In this document: positions 1 through 5,254 of the stretch, in pieces
How the letters are laid out: the number at the start of each line of letters is the position of its first letter
Numbering within the stretch: position 1 is the first letter of the stretch
Assembly: GCA_017547995.1 (NCBI GenBank)
Contig: JAFYNW010000386.1
Coordinates: 1-5,277, forward strand
DNA: 5,277 nt
Direction: 5' to 3'
Source: Clostridia bacterium
Lineage (GTDB): Bacteria > Bacillota > Clostridia > Oscillospirales > Butyricicoccaceae
Position numbers and translations under genes: made by a program
The notes under the pieces: model-generated
What the model was told of the DNA's origin: nothing
Database searches by the model: none
The model's input: the letters and a program-made list of their open reading frames with translations, nothing else

Positions 1-32
1 CGGGATTGGATGTGCAGGAAAGTATGGCATAC

Positions 33-60
33 AAAAAAGACCGCCATAATGACGGTCTTT
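33..60 (-). terminator. Intrinsic terminator of the P-II-like/antiporter operon
   Basis: An 8-bp perfect stem (AAAGACCG at 36-43 with CGGTCTTT at 53-60) closes a loop of 9 bases. Read on the minus strand, the stem runs straight into six T (38-33). It begins 30 bases after the antiporter stop codon, so it should end the minus-strand operon. On the plus strand the hairpin is followed by only three T and then AT-rich sequence, so it may also work weakly in that direction. Bases 1-32 hold nothing I can assign. Confidence 0.85.
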
Positions 61-89
61 CATATAATATATTGACATCCGGATATGGA

Positions 90-1262
90 CTAGCTTTCTT
101 TTCTGATTTCGCCTGCGGCCTGAAGTGCCATCTTTGTGAGAAGAGGACCGACAAGCTCGTAAACGAGTGTTGCGCAAAGCACAACTGCTCTTATCTGTGT
201 GCCGAATTCAGGCAATTCTGTCATTGCAATCTGTGCAAGACCGATGGCAACACCGGCCTGTGGAAGAAGTGTGATACCAAGATACTTCTTGATATTTTCG
301 TCAGCCTTGACAACTGCCGAGCCAACATACGCACCTACGTATTTGCCGACGCTTCGTGCTGCAAGGTAAATCACACCGATGAGGCCGACCGATGGGAGAA
401 TTGCAAGGTCGAGCTCAGCACCTGACACGAGGAAGAAGAGCATATATACTGGCACTGTCCATTCGTCGCACTTATTGAGAATCTTTTCAGCATCGCGTGA
501 AAGATTGATAAGCACTGCACCGATGCTCATGCAGAGCAAAAGTGAGGAAAGATGGAACATTTCAGCCGCCGCTGTACCGATGAGGACAGACGTTACTGTG
601 AGATTAAGACGGTTTGTGCCTGATGGGAAAAGCTTTACACAATATGCCATAACGAAACCGATGACACCGCCTGCAAGGAGGGAAAGCACGATTTCAAGCA
701 CAGGCTCAACTACAACGGACATAATTGTCATTGCGCTGCCCATGCTCATTGACACGGCAATTGTGGAGAAAAGCGAGAATATCATAAGACAGACGGCGTC
801 GTCCATTGCAACAACAGGAAGGAGTGTGCTTGTGACAGGGCCTTTAGCCTTGTACTGACGTACTACCATAAGTGTTGCGGCAGGCGCTGTTGCCGCCGAG
901 ATAGCACCGAGTGTGAGTGCCATCGGAATTGGATAACCAAAGAGAATCAGAGCACCAGTAACCAGGATTACGGCCATAAATCCCTGCCACATTGTAATCG
1001 TTGTGGCGCTGCTGCCGATTTTCTTGATATTGGAAAGTTTGAATTCGCCGCCGATGGAGAATGCGATGAATCCGAGTGCGATTGTTGTCACGATCTTCAT
1101 GCTTTCGAGCATTTCAGATGTCATGATGTTGAGGAAAGACGGGCCGGTGATAAGACCTGCTACGAGATATCCAGTAACATTTGGCAGGTGAAGCTTTTTG
1201 CATACAAAGGTCATGACCATACCGCAGAACATGAGTACAGCAAGACTTGTAAGCATTTCCAT
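90..1262 (-). CDS. Cation:proton antiporter, CPA2 / Na+/H+ exchanger family membrane subunit
   Basis: This 390-aa protein is hydrophobic almost throughout, with about 11-13 likely membrane helices. It carries family landmarks in the right order: GYLVAGLITGP (31-41), FSIGGEF (68-74), TAPAAT (125-130, the TxPxxT-like crossing region), a DD pair at 154-155 in the place of the ion-binding acidic residues, and LPQAGVAIGLA (353-363). Family members exchange Na+ or K+ for H+ across the cytoplasmic membrane; the ion here cannot be read from sequence. The DD pair is the form usually linked to electrogenic exchange in this superfamily. The protein stops after the membrane domain: there is no RCK/TrkA-N domain like that of KefB/KefC. 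The start is set by GGAGG at 1273-1277, 10 bases upstream of ATG 1262, inside the end of the P-II-like gene. A second ATG two codons later is too far from that site. Coexpression with the P-II-like gene is nearly certain. Confidence 0.93.
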   Translation of the reverse strand: MEMLTSLAVLMFCGMVMTFVCKKLHLPNVTGYLVAGLITGPSFLNIMTSEMLESMKIVTTIALGFIAFSIGGEFKLSNIKKIGSSATTITMWQGFMAVILVTGALILFGYPIPMALTLGAISAATAPAATLMVVRQYKAKGPVTSTLLPVVAMDDAVCLMIFSLFSTIAVSMSMGSAMTIMSVVVEPVLEIVLSLLAGGVIGFVMAYCVKLFPSGTNRLNLTVTSVLIGTAAAEMFHLSSLLLCMSIGAVLINLSRDAEKILNKCDEWTVPVYMLFFLVSGAELDLAILPSVGLIGVIYLAARSVGKYVGAYVGSAVVKADENIKKYLGITLLPQAGVAIGLAQIAMTELPEFGTQIRAVVLCATLVYELVGPLLTKMALQAAGEIRKES

Positions 1263-1265
1263 TGT

Positions 1266-1610
1266 TTATTTGCCTCCGATACCTTCGACGTCGAGAACCG
1301 GAAGAACAAACATAACGCCTGTATTAGGCTTGTTGAACTGACCTACTTCTCTGTGGATGATGTCCTTGGCTTTTCTGATGAGTTCATCTTCGAGAAGAAC
1401 GACGAGCATCTTATTGAGCTCATTTTCAGGATTGATGAACTTTCTGAGAGAACCGAAAATTGAAGGTGGCTCGATGGATGCTCTGTCAAGAGCGGCAAGC
1501 ATACCTTCACAGTCGAGAACAGATGCACCCTTGATGCCTTCTTCCATAAATGCGGAGAGGACGTTAGGCACTTTTTCTGTCTGGTTTGTGATGACAACTA
1601 AAAGCTGCAT
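1266..1610 (-). CDS. P-II-like small regulatory protein, partner of the antiporter
   Basis: The protein has 114 aa, the usual P-II length, and a beta-alpha-beta-beta-alpha-beta pattern. Strands fall at about 2-8 (QLLVVIT), 27-33 (KGASVLD), 67-73 (KMLVVLL) and 98-104 (GVMFVLPV), with helices near 12-24 and 74-88. The last strand closely resembles the P-II ending xxFVLPV. The segment at 34-62, where classical P-II proteins carry the T-loop, has no recognisable uridylylation tyrosine context, so this is a P-II-like branch and not GlnB/GlnK. P-II proteins are trimers that bind nucleotides or other small ligands and often gate a neighbouring transporter (GlnK-AmtB, SbtB-SbtA). Here the antiporter starts 3 bases after the stop, which suggests direct control of ion exchange. 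The c-di-AMP receptor PstA/DarA has the same fold, but the ligand here is unknown. The ATG is supported by GGGGG at 1619-1623, 8 bases upstream. Confidence 0.8.
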   Translation of the reverse strand: MQLLVVITNQTEKVPNVLSAFMEEGIKGASVLDCEGMLAALDRASIEPPSIFGSLRKFINPENELNKMLVVLLEDELIRKAKDIIHREVGQFNKPNTGVMFVLPVLDVEGIGGK

Positions 1611-1784
1611 TGATTTTACCCCCTGTTATAAAAATAGCCTCATTACTGGCTTATCTTCGGCAGATATCAGCAAGAGGTTTTTGGGTCAGGGCGGTCAATA
1701 TTATGATCGGAGTGGCGGAAAAAGATCTGTTGATAATCACGTCTGCCGTATTGAAAAGTCAGTCTGGCTTAATGATTTTAACGT
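1611..1784 (-). promoter_or_regulatory. Long 5' leader of the P-II-like/antiporter operon, potentially structured
   Basis: With a transcription start near 1784 (placed from the promoter at 1790-1818), the untranslated leader is about 174 bases, long for a simple bacterial mRNA. Plus-strand CACGT (1738-1742) is complementary to ACGTG (1781-1785), and nested inside are GCC (1745-1747) and GGC (1766-1768). This gives an imperfect 5' domain. Nearer the gene is a terminator-like hairpin (listed separately). No known riboswitch consensus was recognised, including the ydaO/c-di-AMP class, which would be natural before a K+ transporter. Regulatory function is inferred from length and folding only. 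Confidence 0.4.
1630..1677 (-). terminator. Candidate attenuator hairpin upstream of the P-II-like gene
   Basis: Three nested stems line up on the minus strand: CCTC/GAGG (1674-1677 with 1638-1641), CTG/CAG (1668-1670 with 1646-1648) and TATCT/AGATA (1662-1666 with 1652-1656), around a 5-base loop. A run of five T (1634-1630) follows directly, and the ribosome site of the P-II-like gene starts about 7 bases later. The two internal loops are asymmetric, so stability is moderate. It could be a transcription attenuator or only a leader hairpin. Confidence 0.4.
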
Positions 1785-1789
1785 GTTAC

Positions 1790-1818
1790 AGTATACTCCC
1801 GCTTTTCCAAAATTTCAA
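1790..1818 (-). promoter_or_regulatory. Sigma-A type promoter for the P-II-like/antiporter operon
   Basis: On the minus strand, TTGAAA (1813-1818) and TATACT (1790-1795) are separated by exactly 17 bases, matching the vegetative consensus at 4 of 6 and 5 of 6 positions. The start point should fall around 1784-1782. It was the best-scoring pair I found by eye in the divergent intergenic region on this strand. Confidence 0.65.
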
Positions 1819-1865
1819 GAGGAATTCTATACGAAGTTTATAATAATTTAGCTCTGTTTTTATAG

Positions 1866-1919
1866 AAATTGCACAGTGTGTAATCTGACACATACATTGT
1901 CGACATTTTTCTGCAATTT
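1866..1919. repeat. Nested inverted repeats in the divergent intergenic region
   Basis: Perfect 8-base arms AAATTGCA (1866-1873) and TGCAATTT (1912-1919) enclose two smaller dyads: TGTGT/ACACA (1877-1881 with 1888-1892, 6-base spacer) and the self-complementary TGTCGACA (1898-1905). The element lies between the start points of the two divergent operons. It is about 25 bases upstream of the -35 box of the hydrolase operon and about 48 bases upstream of that of the antiporter operon. This could be an operator cluster for a regulator of one or both operons. The remaining sequence from about 1820 to 1990 is very AT-rich and holds no gene that I can support. Confidence 0.4.
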
Positions 1920-1943
1920 GCTTGTAAAATTTAATATTTTCAG

Positions 1944-1973
1944 TTGATTTTTGTTTGTTTTTCGTTATATAAT
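1944..1973 (+). promoter_or_regulatory. Sigma-A type promoter for the SGNH hydrolase operon
   Basis: TTGATT (1944-1949) and a perfect TATAAT (1968-1973) are separated by 18 bases in an AT-rich stretch. Transcription should start near 1980, giving a leader of about 94 bases before the preferred GTG start. The T-rich spacer and upstream T/A tracts suit a strong Gram-positive promoter. Confidence 0.7.
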
Positions 1974-2059
1974 ATAAATTAGCCAAGATGGGACTTTCGT
2001 GAAACTTTTCAGGTTATTTCCCCGTCAATACTGTATGAATCAAAATCGCCTTACAGGGC

Positions 2060-2067
2060 AGAAAGGA
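2060..2067 (+). promoter_or_regulatory. Ribosome binding site that decides the hydrolase start
   Basis: AGAAAGGA lies 6 bases before GTG 2074. The longer alternatives are GTG 1999, with only a weak GATGGGA upstream, and ATG 2035, with no site at all. Starting at 2074 also places a lysine-lysine plus hydrophobic signal segment exactly at the N-terminus. Confidence 0.75.
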
Positions 2068-2073
2068 CGTGCC

Positions 2074-2928
2074 GTGAAGAAATTTTCTCTCTTGCTTGCC
2101 TATCTTATTTTAATAGCTGTATGCACTTTTATCGGGCCGCAGAGGATTATTGCTCCGGCACAGACCGATGATATCGCCCGCGAAATACAGAATACCGAGG
2201 CTATAATGGCCGAAATCACAACTACAGACCTGACTGTGCCTGCAGATGAGGTTGCTGAGGTAATTGAGCTTGAAGCTCCGTCTGAGGAGATTGATGCTGA
2301 AATCATCAATGCGGTTGCCGATGACGTCCTTCCTTTCACTATGGAAAACTCGCTTATCATCGGCGACTCCCGTGTGACAGGTCTTCGTGATTTTTCCGGG
2401 CTTGAGGGCGTTGATTACTTTGCCGATATCGGCATGAACGTCTACGTTGTCTGCAAAAAGGAGCTGCCTGTGGGCGATATGGGCGATATTTCCCTCGAGG
2501 CTCTGCTTACAGCCAAGACTTACGACAAGATTTACACCATGCTTGGCATCAACGAGGTCGGCTACAATTATGCTGTGACCGCCAGAAAATATGGCGAGCT
2601 TATCACTCTTATCAAGGCTCATCAGCCTGACGCTGAGATTTTTGTGATGGCAAATCTCCACGTCACAGAGGAGCATGCGCTCAACTCGAAATACACTACA
2701 AACGAGGCTATCGACGACTTGAATGAGCATATTTATCGTGTTTCTGTCGATGAAAGATGCCATTATCTCGATGCGAATACGTATTTTGACGATGAAAACG
2801 GCTTCCTGCCTGAGGAAAAGGCTGAGGATGGCATGCATCTCTTCCCTAGTCAGTACGTGCTGTGGGGACAGTGGATATCCGATATGAGTCAGCAGATTAT
2901 CTCACCCAAGCAGGTGTCTGACCATTAA
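2074..2928 (+). CDS. Secreted or membrane-anchored SGNH/GDSL-family hydrolase
   Basis: From GTG 2074 the protein has 284 aa. It begins MKK followed by a hydrophobic stretch (4-20), a signal peptide or N-terminal anchor; the LIAVC before Cys17 does not fit a lipobox. An acidic, low-complexity linker (about 33-86) precedes the catalytic domain. The SGNH blocks are all visible: GDSR (97-100, nucleophile Ser99), Gly120 in DIGMNVY, GINE (158-161, Asn160) and DGMH (252-255, Asp252 and His255), followed by LFPSQY. Such enzymes are esterases, often acting on acetyl or other acyl groups of cell-wall polymers or glycans outside the cell. The exact substrate cannot be told. It is the first gene of a plus-strand operon, 24 bases before the permease. 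The annotation could be extended to GTG 1999, adding 25 residues, but that would bury the signal sequence. Confidence 0.85.
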   Translation: MKKFSLLLAYLILIAVCTFIGPQRIIAPAQTDDIAREIQNTEAIMAEITTTDLTVPADEVAEVIELEAPSEEIDAEIINAVADDVLPFTMENSLIIGDSRVTGLRDFSGLEGVDYFADIGMNVYVVCKKELPVGDMGDISLEALLTAKTYDKIYTMLGINEVGYNYAVTARKYGELITLIKAHQPDAEIFVMANLHVTEEHALNSKYTTNEAIDDLNEHIYRVSVDERCHYLDANTYFDDENGFLPEEKAEDGMHLFPSQYVLWGQWISDMSQQIISPKQVSDH

Positions 2929-2952
2929 ATAATTGGAAACGAGGTTATTGCT

Positions 2953-3819
2953 ATGAAACAGGGCAACAAAAACAAGGCTATAATTTACATAATGCTTTCG
3001 GCATTTTTCTTTGCGCTGATGAATATTTTCGTCAAGCTGGCAGGGGATATTCCTTCTATGCAGAAGAGCGTATTCCGCAATGCCGTGGCGCTGATTTTCG
3101 CATTTGCAATCATCAAAAAGCAGAATATTTCGCTCAAGCTTGGCAAGGGCGACGGCAAATATCTCCTTCTCCGCTCGGTTTTCGGCACACTGGGCATTCT
3201 CTGCAATTTCTATGCCGTTGACCATATGATGGTGGCTGATGCATCTATTCTTTCCAAGCTTTCACCATTCTTCGCAATCATTTTCTCCTATTTCATTCTT
3301 AAAGAAAAAATCAAGCCTGCACAGTTTGGCTTTATCGCTCTCGCTTTCGTCGGTATGCTCTTTGTAGTCCGTCCCGGCTTCACAGACGTGTCCCTCTTCC
3401 CTGCCTTCATGGGTGTCATGGGCGGTGTGACTGCAGGCGCGGCTTACACTTACGTGCGTGTGCTCGGCTCACGCGGTGTCAAGGGCCCTGTGATTGTATT
3501 TATGTTTTCCACATTCTCCTGCCTTGCAGTGCTTCCTTTCATCATCGCTGATTTCACACCGATGAGCACAATGCAGCTTATGTATCTCATTCTCGCAGGT
3601 CTTGCCGCATCCGGCGGTCAGTTTTCCGTTACTGCGGCATACTCCAATGCTCCTGCAGGCGAGATTTCGGTTTACGATTACACACAGATTATCTTCGCAA
3701 CTATTCTTTCATTCATCTTCCTCGGCGAAGTGCCTGACGCTATCAGCTTTGTAGGCTATGCAGTTATCTTTGCGGCCGGCCTTATGATGTTTATGTACAA
3801 CAACAAGAAAGCGAAGTAG
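2953..3819 (+). CDS. EamA/DMT superfamily permease
   Basis: The 288 aa have the standard DMT length and ten likely helices in two homologous EamA halves (about 8-140 and 148-283). Each half ends in a similar motif: LKEKI (116-120) and FLGEVPD (256-262). The N-terminal half starts with a hydrophobic helix ending in NIFVKLAG (24-31), typical of the family. The C-terminus is short and lysine-rich (NNKKAK), as expected inside the cytoplasm. Family members move amino acids, nucleotide-related compounds or other small metabolites across the cytoplasmic membrane, often outward; the substrate cannot be predicted. GAGG at 2941-2944, 8 bases upstream, supports the ATG. It follows the hydrolase gene closely and is followed 3 bases later by the unknown gene, so the three are probably cotranscribed. 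Confidence 0.92.
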   Translation: MKQGNKNKAIIYIMLSAFFFALMNIFVKLAGDIPSMQKSVFRNAVALIFAFAIIKKQNISLKLGKGDGKYLLLRSVFGTLGILCNFYAVDHMMVADASILSKLSPFFAIIFSYFILKEKIKPAQFGFIALAFVGMLFVVRPGFTDVSLFPAFMGVMGGVTAGAAYTYVRVLGSRGVKGPVIVFMFSTFSCLAVLPFIIADFTPMSTMQLMYLILAGLAASGGQFSVTAAYSNAPAGEISVYDYTQIIFATILSFIFLGEVPDAISFVGYAVIFAAGLMMFMYNNKKAK

Positions 3820-3822
3820 GCT

Positions 3823-4266
3823 ATGCGACAGCAGATAATGGATATTCTTAATAAAATGGAGTCTGTTTATACCAATGCTCTCCGCGGAGACCCGTCTGCC
3901 TTCCGTTTTGACGGGATTTTCGATGAAAAGCTCGGTATGGTGGATGCCAACCGCAGAAATCGTCTCGCTCTCGGCTATTACATGCTTTTCAGCGGCAATC
4001 AGGAGGAAACTGTGGCTTCCTTCCTCTTTTCCGAGGAGGTCAAGGCTATAAAGTCTGTAGGCGAAATCACGGCCAACGATTGCCTTGACGTGCTGACCTT
4101 CATTTTGCAGAAGTATAACGAGGACCGCCGTTACGATATACTTTTCGACCGTCTCCGCAAGAATCGTCTCGGGCATTTTGAGGATTACGACGTATATAAG
4201 GAGCAGAAAATGCTGAACGAATATACGGATAGTGAACTTAAAGAATTATATGAAAAACTCAAATAA
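3823..4266 (+). CDS. Uncharacterised 147-aa cytoplasmic protein, third gene of the operon
   Basis: I do not recognise a family. The protein is soluble, rich in charged residues and mostly predicted helical, without a signal peptide, membrane helix or cysteine motif. Visible landmarks are FRFDGIFDEKLGMVDANRRNR (27-47), a hydrophobic patch LALGYYMLF (48-56), and a highly charged C-terminal helix (about 125-147) rich in Glu and Lys. Codon use resembles the two genes before it. The ATG lies 3 bases after the permease stop and has no clear separate ribosome site (only AAGTAGG overlapping the stop), so translation is likely coupled to the permease. That coupling suggests a related job, such as an accessory or regulatory factor, but this is inference. 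Later ATGs at codons 6 and 12 are possible but also lack a site. Confidence 0.75.
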   Translation: MRQQIMDILNKMESVYTNALRGDPSAFRFDGIFDEKLGMVDANRRNRLALGYYMLFSGNQEETVASFLFSEEVKAIKSVGEITANDCLDVLTFILQKYNEDRRYDILFDRLRKNRLGHFEDYDVYKEQKMLNEYTDSELKELYEKLK

Positions 4267-4272
4267 AAAATC

Positions 4273-4295
4273 AAGGCACTCATTGTGAGTGCCTT
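4273..4295. terminator. Bidirectional intrinsic terminator between convergent genes
   Basis: A perfect 10-bp stem, AAGGCACTCA (4273-4282) with TGAGTGCCTT (4286-4295), has a 3-base loop. On the plus strand it is followed by a T run (4294-4299), and on the minus strand by GA and six T (4270-4265). It sits 6 bases after the stop of the unknown gene and 4 bases beyond the end of the convergent regulator gene, so it should end both transcripts. Confidence 0.93.
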
Positions 4296-4299
4296 TTTT

Positions 4300-5058
4300 C
4301 TATCTCTTTTTATACATTAAAAGCTGAGGGTCAGCGCCATTTTCGCCATAGGTGCAAACTATAAGGAAGTCAGCATTGGCTGCAATTCCGAAGCATTTTC
4401 CGCCTACTGTTTCAAGCTGATTGCCCAGATATGTTGCATTGTCATCGAGCAGCTTTACCTTCTCCCCGTTTGGCATGGTATACTCCATATTTATATAGCC
4501 GCCTACGAGAGCATTGAGCCTTGTCACTTCCGGCATGCCTGCTATATTGAGGGCGTTAAACTCATCGATAAGCTGATTTTTGAAGTTTTCAAAGCTTTCC
4601 GCATTTTTAATATTTTCCTGATTTTTCCAGTAATTCAATTTTGGAAGCATCTCCTTCATATAATTGCGCACCTGCTCAGGCGTAAAATTATCACTTGCCA
4701 TCGTCCCCGCGCACACTTCGATCAGATCGTCCATATCGTGGTACATATACTCTCCGTCGGCATAGCACCATTTGCAGTATTCCTCATTAAAAAATCCGTC
4801 ACTTTCCACGCTTATATTTCCATCCTCAAGAGGCATACCACAGCACTGACAGACGAGCTTTTGCGGAGAGCCGAGCAGAGTGTTGATGGACACGCCGAAA
4901 AGCTTCGAAAGCAGCTTGAGAGTTTCGGTATTCGGTATGCTTTCGCCGTTTTCCCAGCGTGACACAGCCTGACGTGTGACGAATATTTTTTCAGCAAGAG
5001 CCTCCTGAGAAATCCCGGTTTTCATTCGCAAATCACGGATAATTTCCTTTGTTTCCAT
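4300..5058 (-). CDS. XRE-family transcriptional regulator with zinc ribbon and C-terminal sensor-like domain
   Basis: The protein has 252 aa in three parts. Residues 5-63 form a Cro/CI-type helix-turn-helix, with SQEALAEKIFVTRQAVSRWE (17-36) as its core, and should bind DNA. Residues 69-145 match the putative zinc-ribbon domain found in many Firmicutes proteins (the type of PF12674): CxxC at 70-73 followed by GMPLED, CKWC at 95-98, then a helical tail ending in LPKLNYWK (138-145). Cys72 and Cys116 are extra cysteines. The last part (about 155-252) is a predicted alpha-beta domain with MPEVTRL (175-181), VKLLDDNATYLGNQLE (201-216) and a terminal strand LLMYKKR; I do not have a name for it. It probably senses a ligand or metal state and regulates transcription; targets are unknown. 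ATG 5058 is preceded by AAGG/GGTG-like ribosome-site sequence at about 5063-5072. The gene converges on the hydrolase operon and has its own promoter. Confidence 0.88.
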   Translation of the reverse strand: METKEIIRDLRMKTGISQEALAEKIFVTRQAVSRWENGESIPNTETLKLLSKLFGVSINTLLGSPQKLVCQCCGMPLEDGNISVESDGFFNEEYCKWCYADGEYMYHDMDDLIEVCAGTMASDNFTPEQVRNYMKEMLPKLNYWKNQENIKNAESFENFKNQLIDEFNALNIAGMPEVTRLNALVGGYINMEYTMPNGEKVKLLDDNATYLGNQLETVGGKCFGIAANADFLIVCTYGENGADPQLLMYKKR

Positions 5059-5086
5059 TGTTTCACCGCCTTTTTGTTATATTTAA

Positions 5087-5115
5087 ATTATAATATCCCG
5101 CGCCAAAAAAGACAA
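5087..5115 (-). promoter_or_regulatory. Sigma-A type promoter for the XRE/zinc-ribbon regulator
   Basis: On the minus strand TTGTCT (5110-5115) and a perfect TATAAT (5087-5092) are 17 bases apart. The start point near 5080 gives a leader of about 22 bases, just enough for the ribosome site. The sequence around the -10 box (5079-5096) is an imperfect AT palindrome, a possible place for autoregulation, as is common for XRE proteins. Confidence 0.75.
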
Positions 5116-5151
5116 GCAATTTGCTATTGCTGTTTTTAATGCAAAAATAAA

Positions 5152-5169
5152 GCCTCCCTGCTGGGAGGC
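5152..5169 (-). terminator. GC-rich hairpin upstream of the regulator, terminator-like on the minus strand
   Basis: A 7-bp stem, GCCTCCC (5152-5158) with GGGAGGC (5163-5169), has the loop TGCT. Downstream on the minus strand comes TTTATTTTT, a fair T tract. On the plus strand it is followed by ATATATTTT, which is weaker. It lies between two genes that point away from each other, so neither gene needs it. It may insulate the regulator promoter from leftward transcription or end a short minus-strand transcript. Confidence 0.55.
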
Positions 5170-5197
5170 ATATATTTTAATGTACGCCTTGATAGGG

Positions 5198-5238
5198 TCG
5201 ATTTTTCATCCCCTCGTGTATATTATGAGGAAAATCGA
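5198..5238. repeat. Inverted repeat upstream of the right-edge gene
   Basis: TCGATTTT (5198-5205) and AAAATCGA (5231-5238) are perfect 8-base inverted arms. Inside them CCTC (5212-5215) can pair with GAGG (5227-5230), leaving a 6-base bulge and an 11-base AT-rich loop containing TATTAT (5221-5226). In DNA the arms could be operator half-sites around a -10 box. In RNA it would be a hairpin just before the AAAGGGG ribosome site. I could not find a convincing -35 box for the plus strand here. Confidence 0.4.
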
Positions 5239-5254
5239 AAAAAGGGGCTAATGC

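Noticed and set aside
6..858. Plus-strand frames opposite the antiporter gene
   Set aside because: They are antisense shadows of a membrane protein with clear family motifs, have no ribosome sites and show biased, unstructured composition.
1611..1784. ydaO (c-di-AMP) riboswitch in the antiporter leader
   Set aside because: It would fit a potassium transporter, but I could not find the conserved core sequences of that class on the minus strand.
1357..1851. Plus-strand 164-codon frame opposite the P-II-like gene and its leader
   Set aside because: It is Ser/Arg-rich shadow composition, has no ribosome site and runs across the opposite-strand promoter.
1786..1986. 66-codon minus-strand frame across the AT-rich intergenic region
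   Set aside because: It starts with TTG, has no ribosome site, consists mainly of Lys/Asn/Ile/Tyr codons typical of AT-rich noncoding DNA, and overlaps the minus-strand promoter and the inverted repeats.
1999..2073. N-terminal extension of the hydrolase to GTG 1999
   Set aside because: The best ribosome site (2060-2067) and the KK-plus-hydrophobic signal segment both point to GTG 2074.
2074..2130. Lipoprotein signal in the hydrolase (Cys17)
   Set aside because: The residues before the cysteine (LIAV) lack the small residue needed at position -1 of a lipobox.
2110..2838. 242-codon minus-strand frame opposite the hydrolase gene
   Set aside because: The plus strand has a signal sequence and all SGNH catalytic blocks; the antisense frame has no ribosome site and no recognisable motif.
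5189..5226. Plus-strand promoter from TTGATA (5189-5194) and TATATT or TATTAT (5219-5226)
   Set aside because: The spacer would be 24-26 bases, too long for a sigma-A promoter, and no better -35 box was seen.
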